A DNA stretch of 64,000 nt from Arthrobacter sp. E3 (GCF_017353415.1 NZ_JAFMPX010000001.1:62001-126000); one strand, 5' to 3'. Counted from the first letter of the stretch, positions 8,795 through 17,518 are shown. Notes: generated by a model not told the origin, from the sequence alone. Numbers and translations are program-made.

Positions 8795-9897
8795 TCGGTG
8801 GCTGCCAAGCTGGTGCGGCCGGCCCACCCAGGCGAAGTGAAGGCTGCTTGTTGGGCCAGCATGGCGTCAATGACTGCGGTGGCGGTGGCCATGCGGCGTT
8901 CGTGGCTGCCCGTGAGTAGAATCCACGAGTGGCCCGCCTCTACGAGTGACTCCTTGAACCATTCGGTCATCTCGGCACGGCGGTGTTCGCCTTCGCGCCA
9001 CCCGTCGTCTTCAAAGTCGACGCCGTTGTGGTCGGTCAGCAGGTAGATGTCGCGGCGGGGCAGCTGGCCGACGGCGGCGAAGGATCCGTAGCTGCCCTCC
9101 CCGAGATAATAACGCTCCCACAGCGTCGTGGCCAGTGCGTCGGTGTCGGCGATGACCAGCGGTGAGGCTTCCGCTGCGGCCTGCTCAAGTTGTGTCTGCC
9201 GCTCTGCGATCAAGCCGAAATCAGCGGCAGTCCAGACCAAGTCCTCAACCCTTGTCTGCGGCGCGGAGGCTTGGCGTGCGGCAAGTTTTTCATACGTGAA
9301 CTGACGGCCGTATTCCACCACGTCGTGCAACTGCGGAAACCGCCGACGATAGTGGGCGCTGAGCGCTTCACTCAAGGTGGTGGTGCCAGTTGATTCGGCT
9401 CCCACCACAATGATGCGCACGGCCATTCCGCGACGCGCAGCCGGCACCAGCAGGGGCCACGCTGTGGCGAGGTTCTCGCGGCACATCGTCCCGCTGACGG
9501 GATATGCGCTGCGTCGCGGGTCCACGGAGATGTGAACTGCCGTAAACGCTTGTGCGAGGCGCTCGCCGTAGCTTTCTGAGCTGAAGAGGACATCAATGCT
9601 CTCCACACCACGCATTTTCAAGGCGAGGCGCATGTTTTCCAGCTGCGCCATCCAGATCTCGTCGCTGAAAAAGTCTTCGGGGCAGTCGTTGCGCACAGCA
9701 ATCACGGTCACGTTCCCGACGGCTGCGAATTCCTCAGCCAGCCAGTCAGCCCGCTGCTGCGCCGTGAGTGATTCAAAGCGGCTGCCCTGCACAAGCACCC
9801 ATACCGAGCGGGCGCCTGCAGCTGCTGTTTCGATCAGGTGGCGGTGGCCCGCGTGCGGCGGGTAGAACTTGCCAATGACCAGTGCGTTCTCAAACAT
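8791..9897 (-). CDS. nadR: NadR-like bifunctional NMN adenylyltransferase / ribosylnicotinamide kinase
   Basis: This 368-residue protein lacks the N-terminal repressor domain of enterobacterial NadR. Residues 1-155 are a nucleotidyltransferase with GKFYPPHAGHRHLI (HxGH motif), and residues 160-340 are a kinase-like P-loop domain that would phosphorylate nicotinamide riboside. The P-loop reads GAESTGTTTL, with threonine where lysine is expected; I checked this in the DNA near 9380-9410. The following VVEYGRQF and later YLLTDHNGVDFEDDGWR resemble the substrate-binding parts of NadR kinases. It starts one base after pnuC, and nicotinamide riboside imported by PnuC would be its substrate. Confidence 0.88.
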   Translation of the reverse strand: MFENALVIGKFYPPHAGHRHLIETAAAGARSVWVLVQGSRFESLTAQQRADWLAEEFAAVGNVTVIAVRNDCPEDFFSDEIWMAQLENMRLALKMRGVESIDVLFSSESYGERLAQAFTAVHISVDPRRSAYPVSGTMCRENLATAWPLLVPAARRGMAVRIIVVGAESTGTTTLSEALSAHYRRRFPQLHDVVEYGRQFTYEKLAARQASAPQTRVEDLVWTAADFGLIAERQTQLEQAAAEASPLVIADTDALATTLWERYYLGEGSYGSFAAVGQLPRRDIYLLTDHNGVDFEDDGWREGEHRRAEMTEWFKESLVEAGHSWILLTGSHERRMATATAVIDAMLAQQAAFTSPGWAGRTSLAATE

Positions 9898-9898
9898 C

Positions 9899-10549
9899 TC
9901 AGACTCTTTCCAGTACAGGTTCAGTAGTCGCGTCGCGGAGGTGTTTCCAGCCCACTAGGCCATAGACGCACAGGGCCAGGAAACCGATATACAAAATGGC
10001 TGTCAATGCCAAGCCACGGCTGAAGTAGAGCGGAATCGATACCAGGTCAATCACAATCCACACATACCAGTGTTGGAAGATCTTCTTGGCTTGAGCGTAC
10101 GTTGCCGCCAGTGACGCCGCCAGCACAAACGCGTCGGGGACTGGAACTTGCGAATCGGTGCCCGCGTGCAGCAGGTAGGCGATAGCCGCAGTTGCCAGCA
10201 CGACGGCGGTCATTCCCGCCCCAACTTCTGCCGGCGTGGCGTTGCGAATGGGGAGGTCGTTGCTGCCGGCATTGCCGCTGGCGCCGCGCGACCACTTGAT
10301 CCACCCATAGACCGCTATGGCCGCGAAACAGATCTGCAGTAACGTTTCGCCGTACAGTCCTGCGCCGAGGAACAAGATGATGAAGGCCAGGTTGTTCAGA
10401 ATACCAAGAGGCCAGTTCCAAATCTTCTGCCGGGCCACTCCCCACACGCAGGCGGCCCCCGTGAGAAAGCCGATGGCCTCAACCCAGCTCACGGGATTGT
10501 TGATGAGGGTGAAGGCTGTGTCATTCAGCCAGCCGATGAACACTTCCAT
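9899..10549 (-). CDS. pnuC: PnuC-type nicotinamide riboside transporter
   Basis: This 216-residue protein has about seven membrane segments. The family pattern VARQKIWNWPLGILNN near residue 40 and WIKW near residue 80 match PnuC facilitators, which import nicotinamide riboside and rely on intracellular phosphorylation to trap it. The ATG at 10549 is used because GGAGGA lies four bases upstream; the frame opens six codons earlier. It heads the operon pnuC-nadR-nrtR, and a long palindrome sits 24 bases upstream of the start. Confidence 0.92.
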   Translation of the reverse strand: MEVFIGWLNDTAFTLINNPVSWVEAIGFLTGAACVWGVARQKIWNWPLGILNNLAFIILFLGAGLYGETLLQICFAAIAVYGWIKWSRGASGNAGSNDLPIRNATPAEVGAGMTAVVLATAAIAYLLHAGTDSQVPVPDAFVLAASLAATYAQAKKIFQHWYVWIVIDLVSIPLYFSRGLALTAILYIGFLALCVYGLVGWKHLRDATTEPVLERV

Positions 10550-10573
10550 GATTCCTCCGCGTCGCATTTATTA

Positions 10574-10594
10574 TTATTATCAAATTGATAATAA
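10574..10594. promoter_or_regulatory. 21-bp perfect palindrome upstream of pnuC, candidate NrtR operator
   Basis: Two 10-base arms, TTATTATCAA and TTGATAATAA, surround one central A. It is the only AT-rich perfect palindrome of this size nearby, 24 bases upstream of the pnuC start, and it contains GATAAT, which could serve as a -10 box. An NrtR-type regulator is encoded in the downstream operon, so repression from this site is plausible. The link between site and regulator is inferred. Confidence 0.6.
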
Positions 10595-10633
10595 CTCTAA
10601 CACGGCTTTGTCGTGAAAGTCTTTCAAAGCGGT

Positions 10634-11563
10634 TCAGCTGCGTTTGATGCCAGGGATGAAGTGACCCACGGACAGCAGTATCCACGTGGTGAGCACAAAA
10701 GGCCATGTGTAGACGCCGTCCCAATCCTGAATGGGTATCCGCACAACGCCCACCAGCAAGGTTCCTGCGATGGCCATGACCCATGGCTGCCAGCTCCCTT
10801 TCAGGAACACGGCAGCCAGTGCGATGGACACCAGGACTTCGGAGTAGCCCAGCATTCCGTGCCCCAGCAGCAACTGGTCTTTTCCTGTTGAGACAGCCAA
10901 AACGCTCAGCACCACGCTGCCCAGCACGGCAGCCAGCCCCACCTTCCAGTGCGACAGGAACAAGGCCAGCAGAATCAGCACCCCGACGACGACGCTATCG
11001 ACGAGGACCACCTGGGACACGTTGCTCAGGATGGAGCGGAAGAACAATGATGTCAGGCTCTCATTCAAGACCACCGGCTCGCGGGCAACGTGGTGGCCGG
11101 AGGTGGCAAAGAACATCAAACTCGCGACGATGCAAAATGGTGCCGTCAAGTACGGCAGCTGCAATGCTTTCAGCGGCGCAGAGCTGAAGGCCTTCACCAG
11201 CAACCACGTGATGGGCCCGCACAGCAGTCCGCCGATCACGGTCGCAACTACGCCCAACCATCCGCCGCCCAGGGCGGCGAATGCTGCGGCTCCCACCAAA
11301 GCACCGCAAAATCCGTGGTGGCCCGTGCGCACCGTGCTGGGTGGAAACCGCAGCAGCACCCCGGCAACGGTATTGCTTGCCGCACCTAAGAGAACAAGGA
11401 GCGCCATCCGCCAGTCGGCAATGACGAAGGCGATGAGGATGAGCAGCCCGGGGACTACCTTCGCTTGAAAGAAAATCTGAGACATCCCCAGCAACAACAC
11501 CGTTACGGCGTTGCGAGGACCGGTCCAGCCAGACCGGCGCACAGGCAGTTGATTTAGTTGCAC
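10634..11563 (-). CDS. Urea transporter (UT family)
   Basis: This 309-residue membrane protein has about ten hydrophobic segments arranged as two repeats. The repeat signatures are TGHHGFCGALVGAA near residue 82 and LPYLTAPFCIVAS near residue 143, with GHGMLGYSEVLVSIAL as the second-half counterpart; these correspond to the pore-lining segments of bacterial urea channels. It should let urea enter passively. No urease genes are in the window. It lies alone between cysN and the NAD-salvage operon, in the same orientation. The start is a GTG without an obvious ribosome-binding site, so the first residues are uncertain. Confidence 0.85.
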   Translation of the reverse strand: MQLNQLPVRRSGWTGPRNAVTVLLLGMSQIFFQAKVVPGLLILIAFVIADWRMALLVLLGAASNTVAGVLLRFPPSTVRTGHHGFCGALVGAAAFAALGGGWLGVVATVIGGLLCGPITWLLVKAFSSAPLKALQLPYLTAPFCIVASLMFFATSGHHVAREPVVLNESLTSLFFRSILSNVSQVVLVDSVVVGVLILLALFLSHWKVGLAAVLGSVVLSVLAVSTGKDQLLLGHGMLGYSEVLVSIALAAVFLKGSWQPWVMAIAGTLLVGVVRIPIQDWDGVYTWPFVLTTWILLSVGHFIPGIKRS

Positions 11564-11682
11564 AGGGCGATAGTATCCTGCCGCCGCTGATCGAGACCCC
11601 GCGTCGCGACTCTGTGGCTGTCTATATGGGACATAATGCGGGTGCCCGGCTCAATTACCCGCGTTAGCTGCCATATCGATGG

Positions 11683-11730
11683 TGGTGGTCGAAGCTGCCG
11701 AGACGTGGACCTCGACAGGCTCGACCACCA
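11683..11730. repeat. Intergenic copy of an interspersed palindromic repeat (GGTCGA / TCGACC type)
   Basis: Arms TGGTGGTCGA and TCGACCACCA bracket an inner CTGCCGAGA...CTCGACAGG, giving an imperfect long hairpin just downstream of cysN. The same vocabulary (TGGTCGAGC, TATCGA or GTCGA) occurs at 38435-38526 inside menD and at 56507-56523. I recall such elements as abundant in Arthrobacter genomes. It may also act as the cysN terminator. Confidence 0.6.
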
Positions 11731-11741
11731 GACACGTGAAC

Positions 11742-13118
11742 TTAGATGCTGTAGCGCTCATCTTCGTGATCGCCGGGGTGGTCCCTGACCAGCCCGGCAG
11801 CCAGCGTGTTGCCGTCTTGCGGATCGATGACCAAGAACGCTCCGGTGCGGCGGTGCAGCGCATATGTCTCGACAGGCAACGCAGACGCTAGCCGGATCTG
11901 GGCTGTGCCAATGTCATTCAGCTCCAGCCCGGACGCCGCTTCATACGCGAACGACTCCAGGTCGAGCTTGCCTGTCACTGCGCGGATCAAACCCTGCACC
12001 GTCTTGCTGCCGTGCTTGATCAGCACTTTGGACCCTTCACGCAGCGGCTTCGTGGAGAGCCAGCACAGCTCCGCATACAGGTCTTGGCGCACTTCGCCAA
12101 AGGTGCCGGTCTGCGCAATCACGTCGCCGCGGGCAATGTCGATCTCCTCGCTCAGGCGCAGTGACACCGACTGCGGCGCCACCGCCCGATCCAAGGATCG
12201 CCCGGCAAAGTCAATGCCCGCCACTGTTGCAGTGCGGCCCGAGGGCAGTACGGTGATGTCATCCCCCACGGACACCGACCCCGAAGCCACTTGTCCCGCA
12301 TAGGCGCGGTAGTCGCGGAAGGAGGATCCGGCGTCGTCCGCGTCAGCGAGCTCAGGCGCCAGCGCACCCTGGGGGCGGACCACCAACTGCACGGGGAAGC
12401 GGAATGGTTCCAGCCCGCGCTCCAGCTCATCGGTGCTGGGCAGCGTCTCCAAGATGTCCAGCAGACTGGGGCCGGTGTACCAGGGCGTGTGCGTGGACGG
12501 CTCCACCACGTTGTCGCCTTCAAGAGCGGAAACCGGCACCACCACGACGTCGCTAAGGCCAATTTCCGCGGCCACCTTGTGCAGATCAGTCTCAATGGCG
12601 CGGAAGATGTCCTCGCGGAAATCGACCAGGTCAATCTTGTTCACGGCCACAAGCACGTTCGGCACCCGCAGCAGGCGCAGCACCGACAAGTGCCGGCGCG
12701 TCTGCTCCAGGACCCCCTTGCGGGCGTCGATAAGCACGACGACGGCATCCGCAGTGGACGCGCCCGTCACCGTGTTCTTCGTGTACTGCACGTGCCCGGG
12801 GCAGTCGGCCAGGATGAAGCTGCGGCGGTCCGTGGCGAAGTAGCGGTACGCCACGTCGATGGTGATGCCCTGTTCACGTTCCGCGCGCAGGCCGTCGGTG
12901 AGCAGCGCCAGATCGATCTTCTGCGTGCTGCCGTTCTCCCCGCCAAAGCCGCGGTCGGCCGAGGTGCGGGTGACGGCGTCCAGCGTGTCGGCCAGGATGG
13001 CCTTGGAGTCGTGGAGCAGGCGGCCCACGAGGGTGGACTTGCCGTCGTCCACGGAACCGGCCGTGGCAAAGCGGAAGAGTGTTGATTGCGCGAGGGGCGC
13101 TTCGGTGATGGTGCTCAT
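11742..13118 (-). CDS. cysN: Sulfate adenylyltransferase subunit 1 (GTPase)
   Basis: This 458-residue elongation-factor-like GTPase couples GTP hydrolysis to APS formation by CysD. G1 is GSVDDGKST near residue 21, G3 is DCPGH, and G4 is NKIDLV. Two EF-Tu-like barrels follow. The protein ends without an APS kinase (CysC) domain, which fits the neighbouring APS reductase that does not need PAPS. The ATG overlaps the cysD stop by one base (TAATG at 13118), so it is coupled to cysD and is the last gene of the sir-cysH-cysD-cysN run. Confidence 0.95.
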   Translation of the reverse strand: MSTITEAPLAQSTLFRFATAGSVDDGKSTLVGRLLHDSKAILADTLDAVTRTSADRGFGGENGSTQKIDLALLTDGLRAEREQGITIDVAYRYFATDRRSFILADCPGHVQYTKNTVTGASTADAVVVLIDARKGVLEQTRRHLSVLRLLRVPNVLVAVNKIDLVDFREDIFRAIETDLHKVAAEIGLSDVVVVPVSALEGDNVVEPSTHTPWYTGPSLLDILETLPSTDELERGLEPFRFPVQLVVRPQGALAPELADADDAGSSFRDYRAYAGQVASGSVSVGDDITVLPSGRTATVAGIDFAGRSLDRAVAPQSVSLRLSEEIDIARGDVIAQTGTFGEVRQDLYAELCWLSTKPLREGSKVLIKHGSKTVQGLIRAVTGKLDLESFAYEAASGLELNDIGTAQIRLASALPVETYALHRRTGAFLVIDPQDGNTLAAGLVRDHPGDHEDERYSI

Positions 13119-14071
13119 TAGAAGTAGCCGTCTTTCTTGCGGTCTTCCATGGCTGCCTCGGAGATGCGGTCATCGGCCCGGGTGGCGCCACGTTCGGTCA
13201 GGGTGGACGCGGCAACTTCACGCACCACGTCGTGGACGGTGGTTGCGTCGGAGGCCACGGCGCCGGTGCAGGACATGTCCCCCACCGTGCGGTAGCGGAC
13301 CTGCTTGAGCACGACTTCCTCCGTGGGGCGCGGCTTGGAAACTTCGCCCACCGCCCGCCACATGCCGTCGCGTTCAAACACTTCCCGCTCATGGGCGTAG
13401 TACAGGCCCGGCAGCTCAATGTTCTCGCGGGCGATGTAGCGCCACACATCCAGCTCGGTCCAGTTACTGATGGGGAACGCCCGCACATGCTGGCCCACCG
13501 TGTGGCGGCCGTTGTACAGGTTCCACAGTTCCGGGCGCTGGTTGCGCGGATCCCACTGGCCAAACTCGTCGCGCAGGGACAGGATGCGCTCCTTGGCCCG
13601 GGCCTTGTCCTCGTCACGGCGACCGCCACCAAAGACGGCGTCAAAGCGGTTCCGGGCAATGGCGTCCAGCAGCGGCACGGTCTGTAACGGGTTGCGGGTT
13701 CCATCAGCCCGTTCAGCCAGTTCGCCGCTGTCGATAAAGTGCTGCACCGAGCCCACTTCCAGGCGCAGGCCCAGGCGTTCCACGGTGCGGTCACGGAATT
13801 CGATGACCTCCGGGAAGTTGTGGCCGGTGTCCACGTGCAACACCGGGAACGGGACCTTGCCCGGCCAGAACGCCTTCGTGGCCAGGTGAAGCATCAGGAC
13901 GGAGTCCTTGCCGCCGGAGAACAGCAGCGCCGGGCGTTCAAACTCGGCCACCACCTCACGGATGATGTGGATGGCCTCCGATTCAAGAATGTCCAGGGAG
14001 TTCAAGGCGGGGGCTTCGAGAGTCTCGAGCGCTTCAACCGCCAGAGGGGTTTCAGTAATTTGGGTGCTCAT
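13118..14071 (-). CDS. cysD: Sulfate adenylyltransferase subunit 2
   Basis: This 317-residue PP-loop enzyme joins sulfate to ATP to give APS. The PP motif FSGGKDSVLMLHLA lies near residue 50, and GGGRRDEDKARAKERILSLRDEFGQWDP is partly visible as the conserved CysD middle region around residue 150. The ATG at 14071 is chosen because it overlaps the cysH stop (ATGA) and gives the usual length; a longer frame from 14155 would lie inside cysH. The C-terminus EDRKKDGYF is the family ending. It works as a complex with CysN. Confidence 0.95.
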   Translation of the reverse strand: MSTQITETPLAVEALETLEAPALNSLDILESEAIHIIREVVAEFERPALLFSGGKDSVLMLHLATKAFWPGKVPFPVLHVDTGHNFPEVIEFRDRTVERLGLRLEVGSVQHFIDSGELAERADGTRNPLQTVPLLDAIARNRFDAVFGGGRRDEDKARAKERILSLRDEFGQWDPRNQRPELWNLYNGRHTVGQHVRAFPISNWTELDVWRYIARENIELPGLYYAHEREVFERDGMWRAVGEVSKPRPTEEVVLKQVRYRTVGDMSCTGAVASDATTVHDVVREVAASTLTERGATRADDRISEAAMEDRKKDGYF

Positions 14072-14781
14072 ACGTGTAGTCCGCATTCTGTCTTGGAGGT
14101 TCCGGCCCAGCGTCCGGACCTGGGGTCGGCGCCGGGGGCCACTTTGTTGGTGCACGGTGCGCAGCCAATGGACGGGTAGCCTTGGCTGAGCAAAGGATTC
14201 ACGGGCAAAAGGTTGTCATCGGAGTAGCGCAGTAGTTCTTCATAGCTCCACGTGGCTACCGGGTTGACCTTGATCAGCCCGTTCTTTTCATCCCACACCA
14301 CCAAAGGCGTGTTGGTGCGGGTGGGGGCTTCGTCGCGGCGCACTCCGGTGAACCACAACTCGTAGCCTTGGAGCGAGCGGTGCAGCGGTTCAACCTTGCG
14401 CAGCGCACAGCACGTGGCGGGATCCCGGGAAAAGAGGTCCGTGCCCAGCAGTGAATCCTGCTCAGCCACGGTGTGCACCGGCTTGACGTCCACCACGTTG
14501 ACCCGCAGGTTCTCCGCAACCTCATCCCGCGTGGCGTAGGTTTCGGGGAAGTGGTAGCCGGTGTCCAGGAACAAGACGTCCACCCCTGGCAGCTGCTCGG
14601 CCACCAAAGCCGGCAGCACGGCGTCGGCCATGGAACAGGCGACGGCGGATGCTTGCGTTGTGAAGTTCCGCGCCACCCAGGCGATGACTTCCTGCGCGGA
14701 CGCGTCCCACGCCAGTTCCGCTGCGCCGGATTCGGCCAAGGCTTGGAGCTCGGCCTGGGATCGGAGCGTTGTCACAGTCAT
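14068..14781 (-). CDS. cysH: Assimilatory adenylyl-sulfate (APS) reductase, 4Fe-4S type
   Basis: This 237-residue protein reduces APS to sulfite and AMP. It has the iron-sulfur ligands that mark APS rather than PAPS reductases: a Cys-Cys pair at residues 124-125 and CAPC at 207-210. The C-terminal KTECGLHV carries the nucleophilic cysteine at 233. DTGYHFPETY near residue 73 is the PP-loop-family segment. The ATG overlaps the sir stop (ATGA) and its own stop overlaps cysD, so the three genes are likely translated together. The cysteine pattern agrees with the absence of an APS kinase here. Confidence 0.95.
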   Translation of the reverse strand: MTVTTLRSQAELQALAESGAAELAWDASAQEVIAWVARNFTTQASAVACSMADAVLPALVAEQLPGVDVLFLDTGYHFPETYATRDEVAENLRVNVVDVKPVHTVAEQDSLLGTDLFSRDPATCCALRKVEPLHRSLQGYELWFTGVRRDEAPTRTNTPLVVWDEKNGLIKVNPVATWSYEELLRYSDDNLLPVNPLLSQGYPSIGCAPCTNKVAPGADPRSGRWAGTSKTECGLHV

Positions 14782-16529
14782 TTGAGCAACTCCTCATCAA
14801 CCCGGTGGGCGAACTCGGCAAAGGTCTCTTCGGCCTGCTTGTTGGCCACGTAACTGCGAATGACTCGCTCCACGTAGTCGGGCAGGTCGGGGATGGCCAC
14901 CTTGAGTCCTCGAACGGTGCGGCCCAGGCCAGCCTCCTCACGGTTGTGCGAGGACAAGCCGCCACCCAGGTGGACCTGAAAACCTCCTGTTGTGCCGCCG
15001 TCGGCCGTGGGAACAATGATGCCTTTCAGGCCAATGTCCGCCGTCTGGATGCGGGCACACGAGTTGGGGCAGCCGTTGAGGTACAGCGTGAGCGGCTCAT
15101 CAAGTTCCCCGGCGTCCACGAGGTCAGCCAGCCGCTCCTCGAGCTCACCAATGATGTTGATGGCCGTGTCCTTCGTGTTCACGATGGCCAGCTTGCAAAA
15201 CTCGACACCGGTGCACGCCATGGTGTTGCGGCGGAAGACGGACGGCCGGGCGGACAACCCGATCTCATCCAGCCCGGAAATCACTGCCTCAATGTGGTCC
15301 TTGGGAATATCCAGGGCGATGATTTTCTGCAGCGGGGTGGTGCGCACACGGTGGGATCCGTGCGCTTCCAGCAGATCAGCCAGGGCCAGCATTCCGGTAC
15401 CGGAGAAACGTCCCACGCACGGGGCTGCGCCGATGAAGAAGTTGCCGTCCTTTTGCTCGTGGACCCCAACATGGTCACCGTTGACTTTCGCCTTGGGCGG
15501 GACCACGCCGTCGGGCAGCTGGTGGCCCAGGTATTCATCCTCGAGGACCTGACGGAACTTCTCCGCACCCCAGTCCTCCATCAGGAACTTCAGGCGAGCC
15601 TTGTTGCGCATGCGCCGGTAACCATAATCACGGAAGATGCTGGTGACGCCCTCCCACACTGCGGGGCCTTCTTCCGGCGGCACAAACACGCCGACACGCT
15701 GGGCCAGCCGGGGTGCGGTGGAGAGCCCGCCGCCCACCCACAGGTCGTAACCGGGACCGAATTCCGGATGCCGCACGCCAACAAAGGAGATGTCGTTGAT
15801 TTCGTGGATGGTGTCATGGTCCGGGTAGCCGGTGATGGAAGTCTTGTACTTGCGCGGCAGGTTGGAAAACTGCGGGTTGCCAATGAACCGCTCGCGCAGT
15901 TCCAGCAGGAAATCGGTGGGGTCAATGATCTCCGCTTTAGCGATGCCCGCCACGGGTGAGCCAAGCATGCCACGGGGCACATCACCGCACGCCTCGGTGG
16001 TTTGCAGGCCGGCGGCTTCGAGGCGGCGCCAGATCTCAGGAACGTTCTCGACCTCGATCCAGTGGAACTGGATGTTCTGGCGGTTGGTCAAATCCGCCGT
16101 GTTGCGCGCAAAGTCAATGGAAATTCGGCCAATGACGCGCAGCTGCTCGGTGGTGAGCTTTCCGCCGTCGGTCCGCACCCGCATCATGAAGTAGCTGTCC
16201 TCGAGCTCATGCGGTTCCAGCGAGGCCGTCTTGCCGCCGTCGATCCCCTGCTTGCGCTGCGTGTACAGCCCCCACCAGCGGAAACGGCCGTGCAGATCAT
16301 CGTCGGCGATCGAGTCAAAGCCCTGCTTGGAGTAGATGGTCTCAATGCGGTGGCGCACGGACAGTCCGTCGTCCTCCTGTTTGAAGACCTCCACCGGGTT
16401 CAGCGGTTCCTTGCCGTCCACCTTCCACTGGCCGTGCGGTTTGGCGGCCGGACGTGTGCGGACCGGACGCGAGGCAGGGGTGGCTTTAGTGTCTGGGGAG
16501 GTGGCTCCGGCTAGAGCTGTCTGTGTCAT
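14778..16529 (-). CDS. sir: Ferredoxin-dependent sulfite (nitrite/sulfite) reductase
   Basis: This 583-residue protein is a siroheme/4Fe-4S reductase that turns sulfite into sulfide using six electrons. Cluster ligands are in TGVEFCKLA and LNGCPNSCAR towards the C-terminal third. RIETIYSKQGFDS and FRWWGLYTQRKQG near the N-terminus match actinobacterial SirA-type enzymes. Nitrite reductases share this fold, but the cysH-cysD-cysN partners point to sulfite. I use the ATG at 16529; the frame is open to a GTG at 16568, which would add 13 residues. No clear ribosome-binding site precedes either. It opens the sir-cysH-cysD-cysN operon. Confidence 0.93.
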   Translation of the reverse strand: MTQTALAGATSPDTKATPASRPVRTRPAAKPHGQWKVDGKEPLNPVEVFKQEDDGLSVRHRIETIYSKQGFDSIADDDLHGRFRWWGLYTQRKQGIDGGKTASLEPHELEDSYFMMRVRTDGGKLTTEQLRVIGRISIDFARNTADLTNRQNIQFHWIEVENVPEIWRRLEAAGLQTTEACGDVPRGMLGSPVAGIAKAEIIDPTDFLLELRERFIGNPQFSNLPRKYKTSITGYPDHDTIHEINDISFVGVRHPEFGPGYDLWVGGGLSTAPRLAQRVGVFVPPEEGPAVWEGVTSIFRDYGYRRMRNKARLKFLMEDWGAEKFRQVLEDEYLGHQLPDGVVPPKAKVNGDHVGVHEQKDGNFFIGAAPCVGRFSGTGMLALADLLEAHGSHRVRTTPLQKIIALDIPKDHIEAVISGLDEIGLSARPSVFRRNTMACTGVEFCKLAIVNTKDTAINIIGELEERLADLVDAGELDEPLTLYLNGCPNSCARIQTADIGLKGIIVPTADGGTTGGFQVHLGGGLSSHNREEAGLGRTVRGLKVAIPDLPDYVERVIRSYVANKQAEETFAEFAHRVDEELLK

Positions 16530-16723
16530 GAAACGAGCGTAGGTTGCCACCGAGCCCGCACCAATCACGATTGCAACGCGGGTTCACCTTGGGCAATATT
16601 TCGTCACACGCACCATTTACCGCGGCTCTGTGCTTGCCCGGCGGATCGGCTTTTCCTGCCACGCACGGCTCCGGGCCTCCCCTGGCGCGCAGAACTGTAA
16701 GCTTCTACGCGGCGTTGGGCTCT

Positions 16724-16755
16724 AACCATGCGCATGAAGGCGCATGCGCATGGTT
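16724..16755. terminator. Perfect hairpin downstream of the chelatase gene, possible terminator
   Basis: A 13-bp stem, AACCATGCGCATG pairing with CATGCGCATGGTT, encloses a 6-base loop. It lies between the chelatase gene end and the sir start. It has no following U-tract on either strand, so its role as terminator, mRNA stabiliser or protein site is undecided. Confidence 0.5.
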
Positions 16756-16795
16756 GGCGCCGGGGTGTGCGCAGAAGCCGACAGCTCCGCGGCAA

Positions 16796-17518
16796 TCAGG
16801 CCCTCGGTACTGCGGAAATGGCTGCGTCGAAGTGCTCCAAGGCCAACTCGGCCAGCAGTTGCGAGGGCAGCAGCGGTTCAGACACCAGGTCTGCTCCGGC
16901 GTTGGCCAGTTGGTCGTGAAAATAGCCCGGCGCCAAGAGATAGGACGCCACGGCAACCCCGGCCGCACCCTCGGCCCGCAGCTGTGCCACGGCTTCCGGT
17001 ATCGAGGGGCGCGCGCTTGCCCCGTAGGCTGCCACGATCCGCTCCGGGCGGCGCACAGCCAAATCAGCGGCCAGCACTTCAATCTGCTCGGCGGCTTCCG
17101 GGCGTGAAGATCCGGCAGCGGCCAGCACAATCCCCCAACCGTGCGGTAGTTTCCCGAGCCGCTCATCCAGTAGTTTGGCCAGGCGGGGATCAGGCCCCAG
17201 CGGTGCGGCGGCCACCGTGTCCGGACGGCTGGCAACGGCTTCGGCAATGTCCACTTGCACGTGGAATCCCACCGTGAGCAGCAGCGGCACGACGACGACG
17301 CGCACCTCACGCGCCACGCTCGTCACCACGTCGGGGAGCGCAGGCTCCTGAACGTCAACGTATGCCTCAAGGACCCTCAGGCCCGGCCGAAGTTCAGCAA
17401 TTTCTTCCCTGATCTGATTGATGCGCTGCTGGCCCTCAGCGTTGTTGGTGCCGTGGGCGCACGCGATCATGACAGTGTCCGTGCTTGGTGGGGCTGCATC
17501 GACTCTTGACGGGTTCAT
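16796..17518 (-). CDS. sirB: Sirohydrochlorin chelatase (CbiX/SirB family)
   Basis: This 240-residue protein has the class II chelatase pattern: IACAHGTNN with the metal-binding histidine near residue 20, VVPLLLTVGFHVQVDI with the second histidine, then a second half containing AGVAVASYLLAPGYFHD. Two CbiX-like halves are therefore present. It should insert Fe2+ into sirohydrochlorin to complete siroheme. A cobalt role in cobalamin synthesis is possible in this family, but no cob genes are near. The ATG at 17518 has AGGAG seven bases upstream, better than the TTG two codons earlier. It is the first gene of the minus-strand sulfur region. Confidence 0.88.
   Translation of the reverse strand: MNPSRVDAAPPSTDTVMIACAHGTNNAEGQQRINQIREEIAELRPGLRVLEAYVDVQEPALPDVVTSVAREVRVVVVPLLLTVGFHVQVDIAEAVASRPDTVAAAPLGPDPRLAKLLDERLGKLPHGWGIVLAAAGSSRPEAAEQIEVLAADLAVRRPERIVAAYGASARPSIPEAVAQLRAEGAAGVAVASYLLAPGYFHDQLANAGADLVSEPLLPSQLLAELALEHFDAAISAVPRA

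Noticed and set aside
16569-16795. Small RNA or riboswitch between sir and the chelatase gene
   Set aside because: Apart from the hairpin at 16724-16755 no conserved riboswitch fold such as SAM or cobalamin could be recognised by eye, so nothing more is claimed.
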